Below are positions 1 to 5,975 of a stretch of DNA of 8,699 nucleotides, in pieces. The position numbers and the translations under genes were made by a program. The notes beneath the pieces were generated by a model. It did not search any database. It worked only from the letters and a program-made list of their open reading frames with translations, and had not been told where the DNA came from. Source of the DNA: an uncultured bacterium (GTDB lineage: Bacteria; Bacillota_A; Clostridia; Oscillospirales; Oscillospiraceae); contig CAMEHJ010000032.1 in the NCBI GenBank assembly GCA_945917385.1, forward strand, positions 1 to 8,699. Reading direction: 5' to 3'. Within the stretch, counting starts at the first letter, position 1. Each line of letters starts with the position of its first letter.

Positions 1-1975
1 TTCCGTCCGCGCTCTTGTAGCTGCGCTTTTCCATGTCGGCGTTGTCAAGCCGGGTTATGCCGTTTGCCGCAAGCGCGTCTATCATCTCGGTATAGGGCGT
101 GGCGCACAGCAGTGTATACATTCTGCGCCCGTCCGTAAGACGTATCTCCGCCATGGATTCAAAGGCGCCGCTTTCATAAAAGCATATGTAGTCTATCTCC
201 GGAGCGGAGGTATAAATGGGGCCGTGACCCGCGCGGAGCGTGAGCGTTTTCTCAAGCTCTGCATTGGCGGTGTCCTCGATTCCGAAGCGCTCCCCCGCGT
301 CCTTTCTGACGGAGAGACTGTGCGCGGCAGCAATCTCCTCAAGCTTCTTGCCCTCGGCCTCATTCGCCACACCGTAGCTGTAATTATACTCGCCGTACAC
401 ACCCTCGGTTTCGCGGCTTTGCATATAGGAGACGTAGTTGTTGTACTCGTCCTCCTCGACGGTGACGGAGTTTTCATAGTCAAACTTCTGGATAACGGTC
501 GGCTCCTCCATGCCCGTCACGGGGCTTATGACGGTATTGCCCCAGTCCTGAACGTAATTCCAATGGATGAAGGAGTATGTGCCGTCGCCGTTTTCAACGA
601 CTTCCGTTCCGTCAAAATAGTCGTCGGTCTGCATGAAGTCGGCAAAGCTCGGCATCTTTTCCTCGACGTACTTCTGCTTCTCAGCGTTTCTGTACGCGTC
701 CCACTCGCTCAGCGCTGTCTGCACCTCAGTGATTTTATCGACCGACTGCTTTGGCCCCTCGTATTCGACGGGGCGCGCCGTCACGACGGCAACGCTGATA
801 TCGGAATTGGTTGAAAGACCCGTGCCGGATTTTGAGGATGTGCCGCTCTCCCTGCCGCGTATCAGCAAAAACAGCGCAAATGCCGCCGCAAGGGCAATAG
901 CAGCGCCGATGAGTACAGAGGTAATTATGGATTTTGCGCGTCTGCGCCGGCGACGGGATGAGCGTCCGGAGGCGTGTGCGCCGCCTTCATGCGAAGCGGG
1001 CGCTTCCTCCTCGTATTCGTCCCCGTCGCTCTCCGCATCGGTCTCAGGCGCGGTGAGCGTATCCCAGTCAAAGCTCTCCTCGGCTTCGGGGGGTTCGGTG
1101 CTTTCTGCCGACGTTTCCTCCGCCGCGACTTCCTCGGAATACTCCGCAGTCTCTTCCGCTTCGCGCTCAGCCTCACGCTTTGGAACGAAGATGCGAACTT
1201 CCTCCTCATCGTCCTCGTCGGCGGAGGGGGCGGGGGAATAGTCCTCGTCGTCCTCGTCGTCGCTCTCGTCCTCGTCGGGGACGGGCTCTTCTTCCCCGTC
1301 ATCCGCCATGACGGACGCGAAGGGATTCGGCATTTCGCCGTCCTCATCGTCCTCGTCCTCGATCTCCGCCACGGGAAATGTGGATGGGACGCTCACCGTC
1401 GGCTCCTCTCCGCGCTGCTTGGCGAGCATGGCGCTTATCGCCTGTCCGATGGTCAGTATGTTTTTCCATATGCGCACCGCCGCGTTCGGGTCGATTCTTA
1501 TTTTGTCGTAGGACTGCGCGATGCAGTCAAGCTCATTTCCGATTTTGGCGGTGAGACTTCGCCGGGACTTGCCGATTATGCTTCGAGTGACCTCCATATC
1601 GTCGCCCATGTACTGCGCGGTTTCGGCGGCGGTGAGTCCCTCGCAGTAGAAGAGATACACGACGGTCTTATATTTTCCCGGCAGACTCATCACGGCGGAC
1701 ATTACGCTGTCTATCTCATGCGGGTTGTCGTCCGCCTTGAATTTGTAGCTTGGGTCGTTTATCTTTTTGAGGCATATTGCCGTTGTCACCGCGGCAAGCT
1801 TCGCCCTTACGGCCTGCTCATCCGAGAGCTCAACGCCGCCGCGAAACAGTCTTACAAAGACCTCCTGCGCGGCGTTCTCCGCCTCGCTTCGGTTTTGCAG
1901 GTAAGTGTAGGCTATCCTGTACACCATTTGCAGGTGCTGCTGGTAAACTGCGAGGGCACTGCTCATACCGTCCAT
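1..1975 (-). CDS. Membrane-tethered ECF sigma-factor-like protein, 3' end outside window
   Basis: An uninterrupted frame runs from ATG at 1975 to the left edge (658 codons, no stop). The start has Shine-Dalgarno AGGAG at 1983-1987, 7 nt upstream. Residues about 8-75 resemble ECF sigma region 2, with the QEVFVRLFRGG stretch around 37-47. Residues about 92-146 resemble region 4: SLPGKYKTVVYLFY, then a helix-turn-helix from LTAAETAQYMG to RSIIGKSRRSL. Next come a very acidic linker (about 204-330), six arginines (341-346), a hydrophobic helix (about 350-372) and at least 286 residues rich in Tyr, Asp and Glu. The positive-inside rule puts the sigma part in the cytoplasm and the C-terminal part outside. 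By analogy with tethered regulators, the outer part could sense a signal and control or release the sigma part; this is inference. I do not recognise the outer domain. It could instead be a sigma-derived regulator that no longer binds RNA polymerase. It lies 23 bp after cinA, probably in the same transcript. Confidence 0.82.
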   Translation of the reverse strand, partial: MDGMSSALAVYQQHLQMVYRIAYTYLQNRSEAENAAQEVFVRLFRGGVELSDEQAVRAKLAAVTTAICLKKINDPSYKFKADDNPHEIDSVMSAVMSLPGKYKTVVYLFYCEGLTAAETAQYMGDDMEVTRSIIGKSRRSLTAKIGNELDCIAQSYDKIRIDPNAAVRIWKNILTIGQAISAMLAKQRGEEPTVSVPSTFPVAEIEDEDDEDGEMPNPFASVMADDGEEEPVPDEDESDDEDDEDYSPAPSADEDDEEEVRIFVPKREAEREAEETAEYSEEVAAEETSAESTEPPEAEESFDWDTLTAPETDAESDGDEYEEEAPASHEGGAHASGRSSRRRRRRAKSIITSVLIGAAIALAAAFALFLLIRGRESGTSSKSGTGLSTNSDISVAVVTARPVEYEGPKQSVDKITEVQTALSEWDAYRNAEKQKYVEEKMPSFADFMQTDDYFDGTEVVENGDGTYSFIHWNYVQDWGNTVISPVTGMEEPTVIQKFDYENSVTVEEDEYNNYVSYMQSRETEGVYGEYNYSYGVANEAEGKKLEEIAAAHSLSVRKDAGERFGIEDTANAELEKTLTLRAGHGPIYTSAPEIDYICFYESGAFESMAEIRLTDGRRMYTLLCATPYTEMIDALAANGITRLDNADMEKRSYKSADG

Positions 1976-1998
1976 ATCTTTTCTCCTCTCTGAAAGAA

Positions 1999-3255
1999 TT
2001 ACATTACTTTTATGCCCGTGAGATAGCGGCGCATCATGTCGAAAGCATAGTTTCCGGACATATGGCGCACAAAGCTGCGCGTGCGGTGGACGCCCAGATG
2101 AAGCTCGCGCACATAGGTCTTTTCCGCCGTCGCCATTGAGACAAACACCGTCCCGACCTCGTGTACGCCGTCACCGTCGGGCCCGGCAAGCCCCGTGACA
2201 CCGATTCCGATGTCCGCGCCGAGCTTTTCGCGCACCCGCTCCGCCATCTCCTTGGCGACCTCATAGCTCACGGCGCCCTTTTCCTCAATAAGCGCCGAGT
2301 CGATGCCGAGAAGTCTTGACTTTGCCTCGTTCGTATAGGTGACGACGCCGCCCAGAAAGCTGCGGCTTGCGCCCGGCATATCGGTGTAGCGCTGGGCAAT
2401 CGAGCCGCCGGTACAGCTCTCCGCCGCGGCGAAGTTCATGCCCTTGTCATTCAGAAGCTTTATAACGCTCTCCTCCACACACTCAACGTCAACGCCGTAC
2501 ACAACGTCGCCGAGTCTCTCCATGACATGGCTCATAACAGGGGCTATCATCTTCTCCGCCTCAGCCTCGCTCGGCGCCTTCGCGGTTATCTGGAGCAGAC
2601 AGTCGCACTCCTTGGCGTAGGGCGCCATGGTGGGGTTTATCATGGAGTTCATCTCGTCGGCAAACATGTCGTCCACGCCGCTCTCGCCAAGGCCGAAGAT
2701 ACGCACCGAGTGTGATACTATCTGCTCGTCCGAGAGCTTTTTGAGATAGGGCAGGGCGCAGGCACGGAACATGGAGTTGCACTCCTTGGGCGGGCCGGGG
2801 AGCATCACGACGATCTTCCCCTCCGCCTCAAACGCGCAGCCGGGCGCGGTGCCCCATTCGTTGTGGAATATGGTGCAGCCCTCGGGCAGAAGCGCCTGCT
2901 TGTAGTTATTTTCGGTGTATTTGCGGTCGATGTGAATATAGTTATAGAGACAGTTTTTTTCAAACTCGTTTTCAACAAGCTTCAGAGAAAAGCACTCTGC
3001 AAGGATCTGCTTTGTGAGGTCGTCCACCGTGGGGCCGAGACCGCCGGTGGTAATGATGATGTCCGCCCTGCTTTTGGCGACCTTCACGCAGTCCCTGAGA
3101 CGCTGGGGGTTATCCCCGACGACCGTATGGTATTTTACATTTATGCCGATTTTCGAGAGCATTTCGGAGATGTCTCTCGCGTCGGTATTTGTGACGTGGC
3201 CGAGCAGCAGCTCGGTCCCCACGGAAATGATCTCGGTATCGTATGTCTTATTCAT
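1999..3255 (-). CDS. cinA: CinA family protein (MoaB-like domain plus nicotinamide-nucleotide amidohydrolase domain)
   Basis: 418 residues, the normal length for full CinA. The N-terminal half is the MoaB/MogA-like (molybdopterin-binding fold) domain: EIISVGTELLLG near the start, TTGGLGPTVDD at 69-79 and LPGPPKE at 152-158. The C-terminal half is the CinA/PncC domain: AESCTGG at 278-284 and TGLAGPDG at 354-361. In characterised members this domain deamidates NMN in pyridine-nucleotide salvage, while the N-terminal domain is linked to ADP-ribose pyrophosphatase activity; both are family knowledge, not seen here. The name reflects competence induction in some Gram-positives, but no competence machinery is visible. 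The ATG at 3255 overlaps the thiI stop (3248-3250), implying translational coupling. An in-frame TTG at 3261 is an alternative start: AGAGGA lies 6 nt before the TTG but 12 nt before the ATG, so the exact start is uncertain by two codons. Confidence 0.95.
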   Translation of the reverse strand: MNKTYDTEIISVGTELLLGHVTNTDARDISEMLSKIGINVKYHTVVGDNPQRLRDCVKVAKSRADIIITTGGLGPTVDDLTKQILAECFSLKLVENEFEKNCLYNYIHIDRKYTENNYKQALLPEGCTIFHNEWGTAPGCAFEAEGKIVVMLPGPPKECNSMFRACALPYLKKLSDEQIVSHSVRIFGLGESGVDDMFADEMNSMINPTMAPYAKECDCLLQITAKAPSEAEAEKMIAPVMSHVMERLGDVVYGVDVECVEESVIKLLNDKGMNFAAAESCTGGSIAQRYTDMPGASRSFLGGVVTYTNEAKSRLLGIDSALIEEKGAVSYEVAKEMAERVREKLGADIGIGVTGLAGPDGDGVHEVGTVFVSMATAEKTYVRELHLGVHRTRSFVRHMSGNYAFDMMRRYLTGIKVM

Positions 3256-4423
3256 TTTCAAGCTCTATCCTCTCTATGCCCTTGAACGCCTCGTCAACGA
3301 GTGCGTCGATATCCAGCACGCTTTCCGCCGCCTCGACCTCGGAGAGCTTGGGGTGGGTCTTGGGGTGGCGCGGGGTGAACACGGTGCAGCAGTCCTCATA
3401 CGGAAGGATAGAGGTCTCGAAGGTGCCGATCTTTCTCGACAGAGTGATTATTTCCTCCTTATCCATGCCAATAAGCGGCTGGAGAACGGGCATATCTATG
3501 ACCGCCTGAGTGGACGCCATCGCCTCCATGGTCTGGCTTGCGACCTGACCGAGATTTTCTCCGGTCACGATGGCCTTTGCGCCTGCGTTATACGCAATGC
3601 GCCCGGCAATGCGCATCATGAATCTGCGCATGATGAGCGTGAAATACTCCTCAGGGCACTTGTCGCGTATCTCCTCCTGAATGTGGGTAAAGGGGACGAC
3701 GTCAAGCGTCATGCGCCCGCAATACTCCGTGAGCTGCCGCCCAAGCTCTATAACCTTGTCCTTTGCCTGCTCGGAGGTATAGGGGAAGGAGAAGAAGTGT
3801 ACCGGTACAAGGCGCACGCCGCGCTTTGCGATCATGTAGCTTGAAACGGGGCTGTCAATGCCGCCGGAGAGCAGCGTGACCGCGATGCCGTTTGAGCCGA
3901 CGGGCATTCCGCCCGCGCCGGGTACGGGGCTTGCGTGGACATAGGCGGCAAGGTCGCGCACCTCGATATGGACAGTAAGCTCCGGATTATGGACATCGAC
4001 CTCGGTATCGGGATAAGCCTCGGCAAGCTCCCCTCCCACATACTGGCTGAGCTGGATGCTGGTCATTGGGAAGGACTTGTCGCTGCGCTTGGATTCGACC
4101 TTGAAGCTCTTCGCGTTCAGCATATCCTCACGCAGATATTCCACGGCAAGCTTAACTATCGCGTCCTTATCCTTCTCGCAGCCTGCGGCGCGTGTCAGGT
4201 TTATTATGCCGAACACCTTTTTGAGTGCTTCAAACGCTTCGTCCATATCCTCGTTCCCGCTCTCCGGCTCGACATAGACGGTGGACTGCAGGCAGTACAC
4301 CCTGAAATTGCCTATGTGCGAGAGCCTGCGGCGCACATTTGCCATCAGCTTCTGTTCAAAGCTTCTACGGTTCAGCCCCTTGAGAACTATCTCGCCAAGC
4401 TTGAGAAGTATAATATCGTTCAT
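3248..4423 (-). CDS. thiI: tRNA 4-thiouridine synthase ThiI, short form without rhodanese domain
   Basis: 391 residues. ThiI uses ATP to activate uridine 8 of tRNA and installs sulfur supplied by a cysteine desulfurase; in some bacteria it also feeds thiazole synthesis. The N-terminal ferredoxin-like part begins with LLKLGEIVLKG, a THUMP region follows at about 60-165, and the PP-loop ATPase motif SGGIDSP is at 186-192. The conserved PYEDCC motif is at 341-346. The chain ends near 391, so the rhodanese domain of the long enterobacterial form is missing, as is common in Firmicutes; sulfur transfer then depends on other partners. No cysteine desulfurase gene lies in the window. The ATG at 4423 is chosen because AAGGAG is 6 nt upstream. 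A TTG eight codons earlier would put that site inside the gene. It is the first gene of the thiI-cinA-sigma operon, behind the promoter at 4477-4505. Confidence 0.95.
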   Translation of the reverse strand: MNDIILLKLGEIVLKGLNRRSFEQKLMANVRRRLSHIGNFRVYCLQSTVYVEPESGNEDMDEAFEALKKVFGIINLTRAAGCEKDKDAIVKLAVEYLREDMLNAKSFKVESKRSDKSFPMTSIQLSQYVGGELAEAYPDTEVDVHNPELTVHIEVRDLAAYVHASPVPGAGGMPVGSNGIAVTLLSGGIDSPVSSYMIAKRGVRLVPVHFFSFPYTSEQAKDKVIELGRQLTEYCGRMTLDVVPFTHIQEEIRDKCPEEYFTLIMRRFMMRIAGRIAYNAGAKAIVTGENLGQVASQTMEAMASTQAVIDMPVLQPLIGMDKEEIITLSRKIGTFETSILPYEDCCTVFTPRHPKTHPKLSEVEAAESVLDIDALVDEAFKGIERIELENE

Positions 4424-4429
4424 TCTTTT

Positions 4430-4435
4430 CTCCTT
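4430..4435 (-). promoter_or_regulatory. Ribosome binding site that sets the thiI start
   Basis: AAGGAG on the minus strand, 6 nt before the ATG at 4423. It excludes the longer in-frame TTG start at 4447, whose coding region would contain this site. ThiI homologues also start just before the LGEIVLKG motif, which agrees. Confidence 0.85.
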
Positions 4436-4476
4436 ACCTATATTCAAAATCGAAAATGCAGAGTTATGTAAAGTAT

Positions 4477-4505
4477 ATTATAGCACTCGGTTTTTTCAAA
4501 TGCAA
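4477..4505 (-). promoter_or_regulatory. Predicted sigma-A-type promoter of the thiI-cinA-sigma operon
   Basis: On the minus strand a perfect TATAAT (4477-4482) is preceded by TGC (4483-4485), forming an extended -10. A weak -35, TTGCAT (4500-4505), sits at the ideal 17-bp spacing. Transcription would begin near 4470, leaving a leader of about 47 nt before thiI with no obvious riboswitch-like fold. The surrounding AT-rich DNA contrasts with the GC-rich genes and supports a promoter. Confidence 0.75.
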
Positions 4506-4555
4506 TTTTTATATCTGAATTTTTCTTAAAATACGACAAAAAAGGAAAGGCACAG

Positions 4556-4603
4556 GCCCTCTCAGTCGCCTGCGGCGACAGCTCTCCCAGAGGGAGAGCC
4601 AAG
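4556..4603. repeat. 48-bp double-hairpin repeat, copy 1
   Basis: Begins GCCCTCTCAG and ends GAGCCAAG. It contains two adjacent palindromes: GTCGCC/GGCGAC with a 3-nt loop (4565-4579), and GCTCTCCC/GGGAGAGC with loop AGA (4581-4599). Copy 2 lies exactly 100 bp to the right. From memory this pattern resembles short palindromic repeats scattered between genes in gut Oscillospiraceae, probably non-autonomous or REP-like; that is not verified here. A third pairing, CCCTCT (4557-4562) with AGAGGG (4589-4594), would compete with the second hairpin. Confidence 0.85.
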
Positions 4604-4640
4604 TGGGGATTGGCAATCAACAGTGGGGTGGTGTTTGAAA

Positions 4641-4765
4641 CGCTGTGCGGGTGAAGCCCTCTCAGTCAGCTTCGCTGACAGCTCTCCCGGAGGGAGAGGC
4701 AAGTAAGGGTAACTCGTCATTTTTAGAAGGTCGGGGCTTTGACGCGAAAAAATATCCGCACAGCG
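4641..4765. repeat. 10-bp inverted repeat enclosing repeat copy 2
   Basis: CGCTGTGCGG at 4641-4650 is the exact reverse complement of CCGCACAGCG at 4756-4765. The arms enclose copy 2 and about 50 bp to its right. They could be ends of a small element or a long-range stem; no target-site duplication was identified. A chance match of this length is unlikely but possible. Confidence 0.4.
4656..4703. repeat. 48-bp double-hairpin repeat, copy 2
   Basis: Same layout as copy 1. The first palindrome is GTCAGC/GCTGAC with loop TTC (4665-4679); the second is CTCTCCC/GGGAGAG with loop GGA (4682-4698). Compared with copy 1, two base pairs of the first stem changed on both sides, so pairing is kept although sequence is not. 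The outermost pair of the second stem is lost (G opposite G). Confidence 0.85.
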
Positions 4766-4785
4766 CGGTATGTCCCTATGACAGC

Positions 4786-4825
4786 AAGAACCACAGCAGG
4801 TCACTTTGAACCTGCTGTGGTTCTT
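4786..4825 (-). terminator. 16-bp perfect hairpin after the acetyltransferase gene, probable terminator
   Basis: The arm 4786-4801 (AAGAACCACAGCAGGT) pairs perfectly with 4810-4825 around the 8-nt loop CACTTTGA. It starts 7 bp after the minus-strand stop codon at 4832-4834, the usual place for an intrinsic terminator. On the minus strand the U-rich end is only UUCUU and part of the stem. On the plus strand the stem runs into a better T-run (TTCTTTTTG). It may work in both directions, insulating the thiI operon; no plus-strand gene is seen in this window that would need it. Confidence 0.7.
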
Positions 4826-4831
4826 TTTGTG

Positions 4832-5314
4832 TTATCCCATCATGTCATAACAGGGAACCGTGCCGCCCGACATACCGGAATTTCTCTGTTTGCTCCAAGT
4901 CATAACGAATTCCTTTTCATTGGTACTTTCATTGATTCTCTCGGAACAAATCACAAACTGTTCTCGCTGATAAAATGCTATTGCCCGTGTATTCTTTTGA
5001 TAAACACTCAATCTCAAAGAAAATTTGATATCTTTGGCATAATTCAATAATTGCTTACCAATACCTTTTGACTGAACAGCTTCACTTACAAACAGCCCCT
5101 CAATATAATTGTCCGTTATTCCAATAAAGCCGTCAATCTGCCCTGTGTTATCATCTTCGCAGACATATACCTCTGCCTGCGGCAATATGTCCTTTACCGT
5201 TGCGAAATTGTCTGTCCAATAATTTGAAGGTATGAAACAATGCGCTTTCACATTTGTGTCAAGCCATATCTGCATAACAGAAGTCAAATCATTTTCACTA
5301 AATGTTCTTATCAC
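4832..5314 (-). CDS. GNAT family N-acetyltransferase, YjaB-like
   Basis: 160 residues; a soluble enzyme expected to move an acetyl group from acetyl-CoA to an amine whose identity cannot be read from sequence. The acetyl-CoA loop is QSKGIGKQLL at 81-90 (Q-x-x-G-x-G), preceded by the strand IEGLFV. Tyr115 in AFYQREQF fits the usual general-acid tyrosine. The overall pattern recalls E. coli YjaB, from memory. Translation starts at GTG 5314 with AGGGGG 7 nt upstream; the overlapping ATG at 5316 is out of frame and stops at once. Base use is unlike its neighbours: about 38% GC over 4981-5280 by hand count, with many A/T-ending codons, which suggests transfer. The last 18 or so residues after MTWSK are GC-richer and not typical of the family. 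It lies 56 bp after the exporter gene and could be read through from it; no strong promoter of its own is visible. Confidence 0.88.
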   Translation of the reverse strand: MIRTFSENDLTSVMQIWLDTNVKAHCFIPSNYWTDNFATVKDILPQAEVYVCEDDNTGQIDGFIGITDNYIEGLFVSEAVQSKGIGKQLLNYAKDIKFSLRLSVYQKNTRAIAFYQREQFVICSERINESTNEKEFVMTWSKQRNSGMSGGTVPCYDMMG

Positions 5315-5370
5315 ATTATTCCCCCTGCGAAATAGGATACGATCCCTGCAAATTTTTTTGTGATTTTTTA

Positions 5371-5955
5371 TTATTTTACCGCCATGACGATGCAGTAGAC
5401 CATGCTGAGGGCGAGGGCGACGCTGAAGGGCTTCTTATATTTTATATACACCCGCTCCAGCACCTTGCCGGAGATGCACCAGATATATGTCGCGGCTATC
5501 ATGAAAAACCATGTAAGCCCCGCGGCGATGAAGATATATTTTACCTCGGAGGTATAGGGCATGACGAACACCGCAGGTATGCTCAGGCAGGTTATCCAGC
5601 TTTTCATATTGACGACCTGGAGCAGAAGCCCGGAGGGATAGTCGCTGCGCTTATTGTCCTCGCTCTCCTTTTCGGGGGCAAAGCCGCTTCTGAGCAGGGT
5701 ATAGGCAAAGTAGAGCATATATGCCGCGCCCACCCATTTCATAACCGGCATGACCGCCGGGATCGCGGAGGCAAGCCAGAAATTCAAAAACGCACACAGC
5801 ATGAATTTTATCACAAAGCCGAGCGCACTGCCGACGATAAAACGCTGCGCGCCTTTGATGCCGTACTTCGCGCCGAGGTACAGCGCTGTGACATTGCTCG
5901 GCCCCGGTGTTATAAAGATAATGGCGAGGTATGGGATAAAGCTTGAGTAGTTCAT
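5371..5955 (-). CDS. LysE/RhtB-family amino-acid exporter-like membrane protein
   Basis: 194 residues, the normal size for the LysE/RhtB superfamily, which exports amino acids and related small molecules from the cytoplasm. The signature TPGPSNV is at 16-22, in or just after the first hydrophobic segment. Hydrophobic stretches lie at about 5-25, 37-60, 66-88, 108-133, 138-162 and 176-192, which fits six membrane helices. The usual NPK motif before helix 4 appears as NMKSW (116-120). The substrate cannot be predicted. ATG at 5955 is chosen because AAAAGG (5965-5970) is 9 nt upstream; a TTG at 5964 would touch that site with no spacing. It begins 20 bp after the yifB stop, so the two are probably co-transcribed, although no functional link is known to me. 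Confidence 0.9.
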   Translation of the reverse strand: MNYSSFIPYLAIIFITPGPSNVTALYLGAKYGIKGAQRFIVGSALGFVIKFMLCAFLNFWLASAIPAVMPVMKWVGAAYMLYFAYTLLRSGFAPEKESEDNKRSDYPSGLLLQVVNMKSWITCLSIPAVFVMPYTSEVKYIFIAAGLTWFFMIAATYIWCISGKVLERVYIKYKKPFSVALALSMVYCIVMAVK

Positions 5956-5964
5956 AATTTTCAA

Positions 5965-5970
5965 CCTTTT
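5965..5970 (-). promoter_or_regulatory. Ribosome binding site that sets the exporter start
   Basis: AAAAGG on the minus strand lies 9 nt before the ATG at 5955 and directly adjoins the TTG at 5962-5964. That spacing rules out the TTG as start. The site lies in the 20-bp gap after yifB. Confidence 0.7.
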
Positions 5971-5975
5971 ATATT

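Larger units (their letters stand above)
4424..4831. other. Intergenic region between the acetyltransferase gene and thiI
   Basis: This 408-bp stretch is the only long non-coding part of the window. From right to left it holds the hairpin after the acetyltransferase gene (4786-4825), a 10-bp inverted repeat (4641-4650 with 4756-4765), two 48-bp palindromic repeats (4656-4703 and 4556-4603) and the thiI promoter (4477-4505). Short open frames through the repeats lack a convincing ribosome site and look like palindrome artefacts. No tRNA or recognised riboswitch was seen. Confidence 0.8.

Noticed and set aside
224..814. Plus-strand open frame of 196 codons resembling a hydrophobic protein
   Set aside because: It lies fully antisense to the continuous minus-strand gene 1-1975, has no convincing start context, and matches no family.
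974..1993. Long plus-strand open frame opposite the sigma-like gene, including a hydrophobic Val/Leu/Gly run
   Set aside because: It is the antisense of the Asp/Glu codon run in the real gene. The opposite strand shows recognisable sigma motifs and a good ribosome site, so this frame is a shadow.
3014..3844. Plus-strand open frame of 276 codons across thiI and cinA
   Set aside because: Both strongly recognised genes occupy the other strand here; long antisense frames are expected in GC-rich coding DNA.
4424..4470. Riboswitch in the thiI leader (for example TPP)
   Set aside because: The leader is about 47 nt, too short for a TPP riboswitch, and shows neither conserved motifs nor a stable fold.
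4556..4703. CRISPR array formed by the two repeats
   Set aside because: There are only two copies, each an imperfect double palindrome, the spacing is 52 bp, and no cas genes are present.
4562..4804. Small minus-strand open frame through the palindromic repeats
   Set aside because: The product is dictated by repeat sequence, no ribosome site precedes it, and the region looks non-coding.
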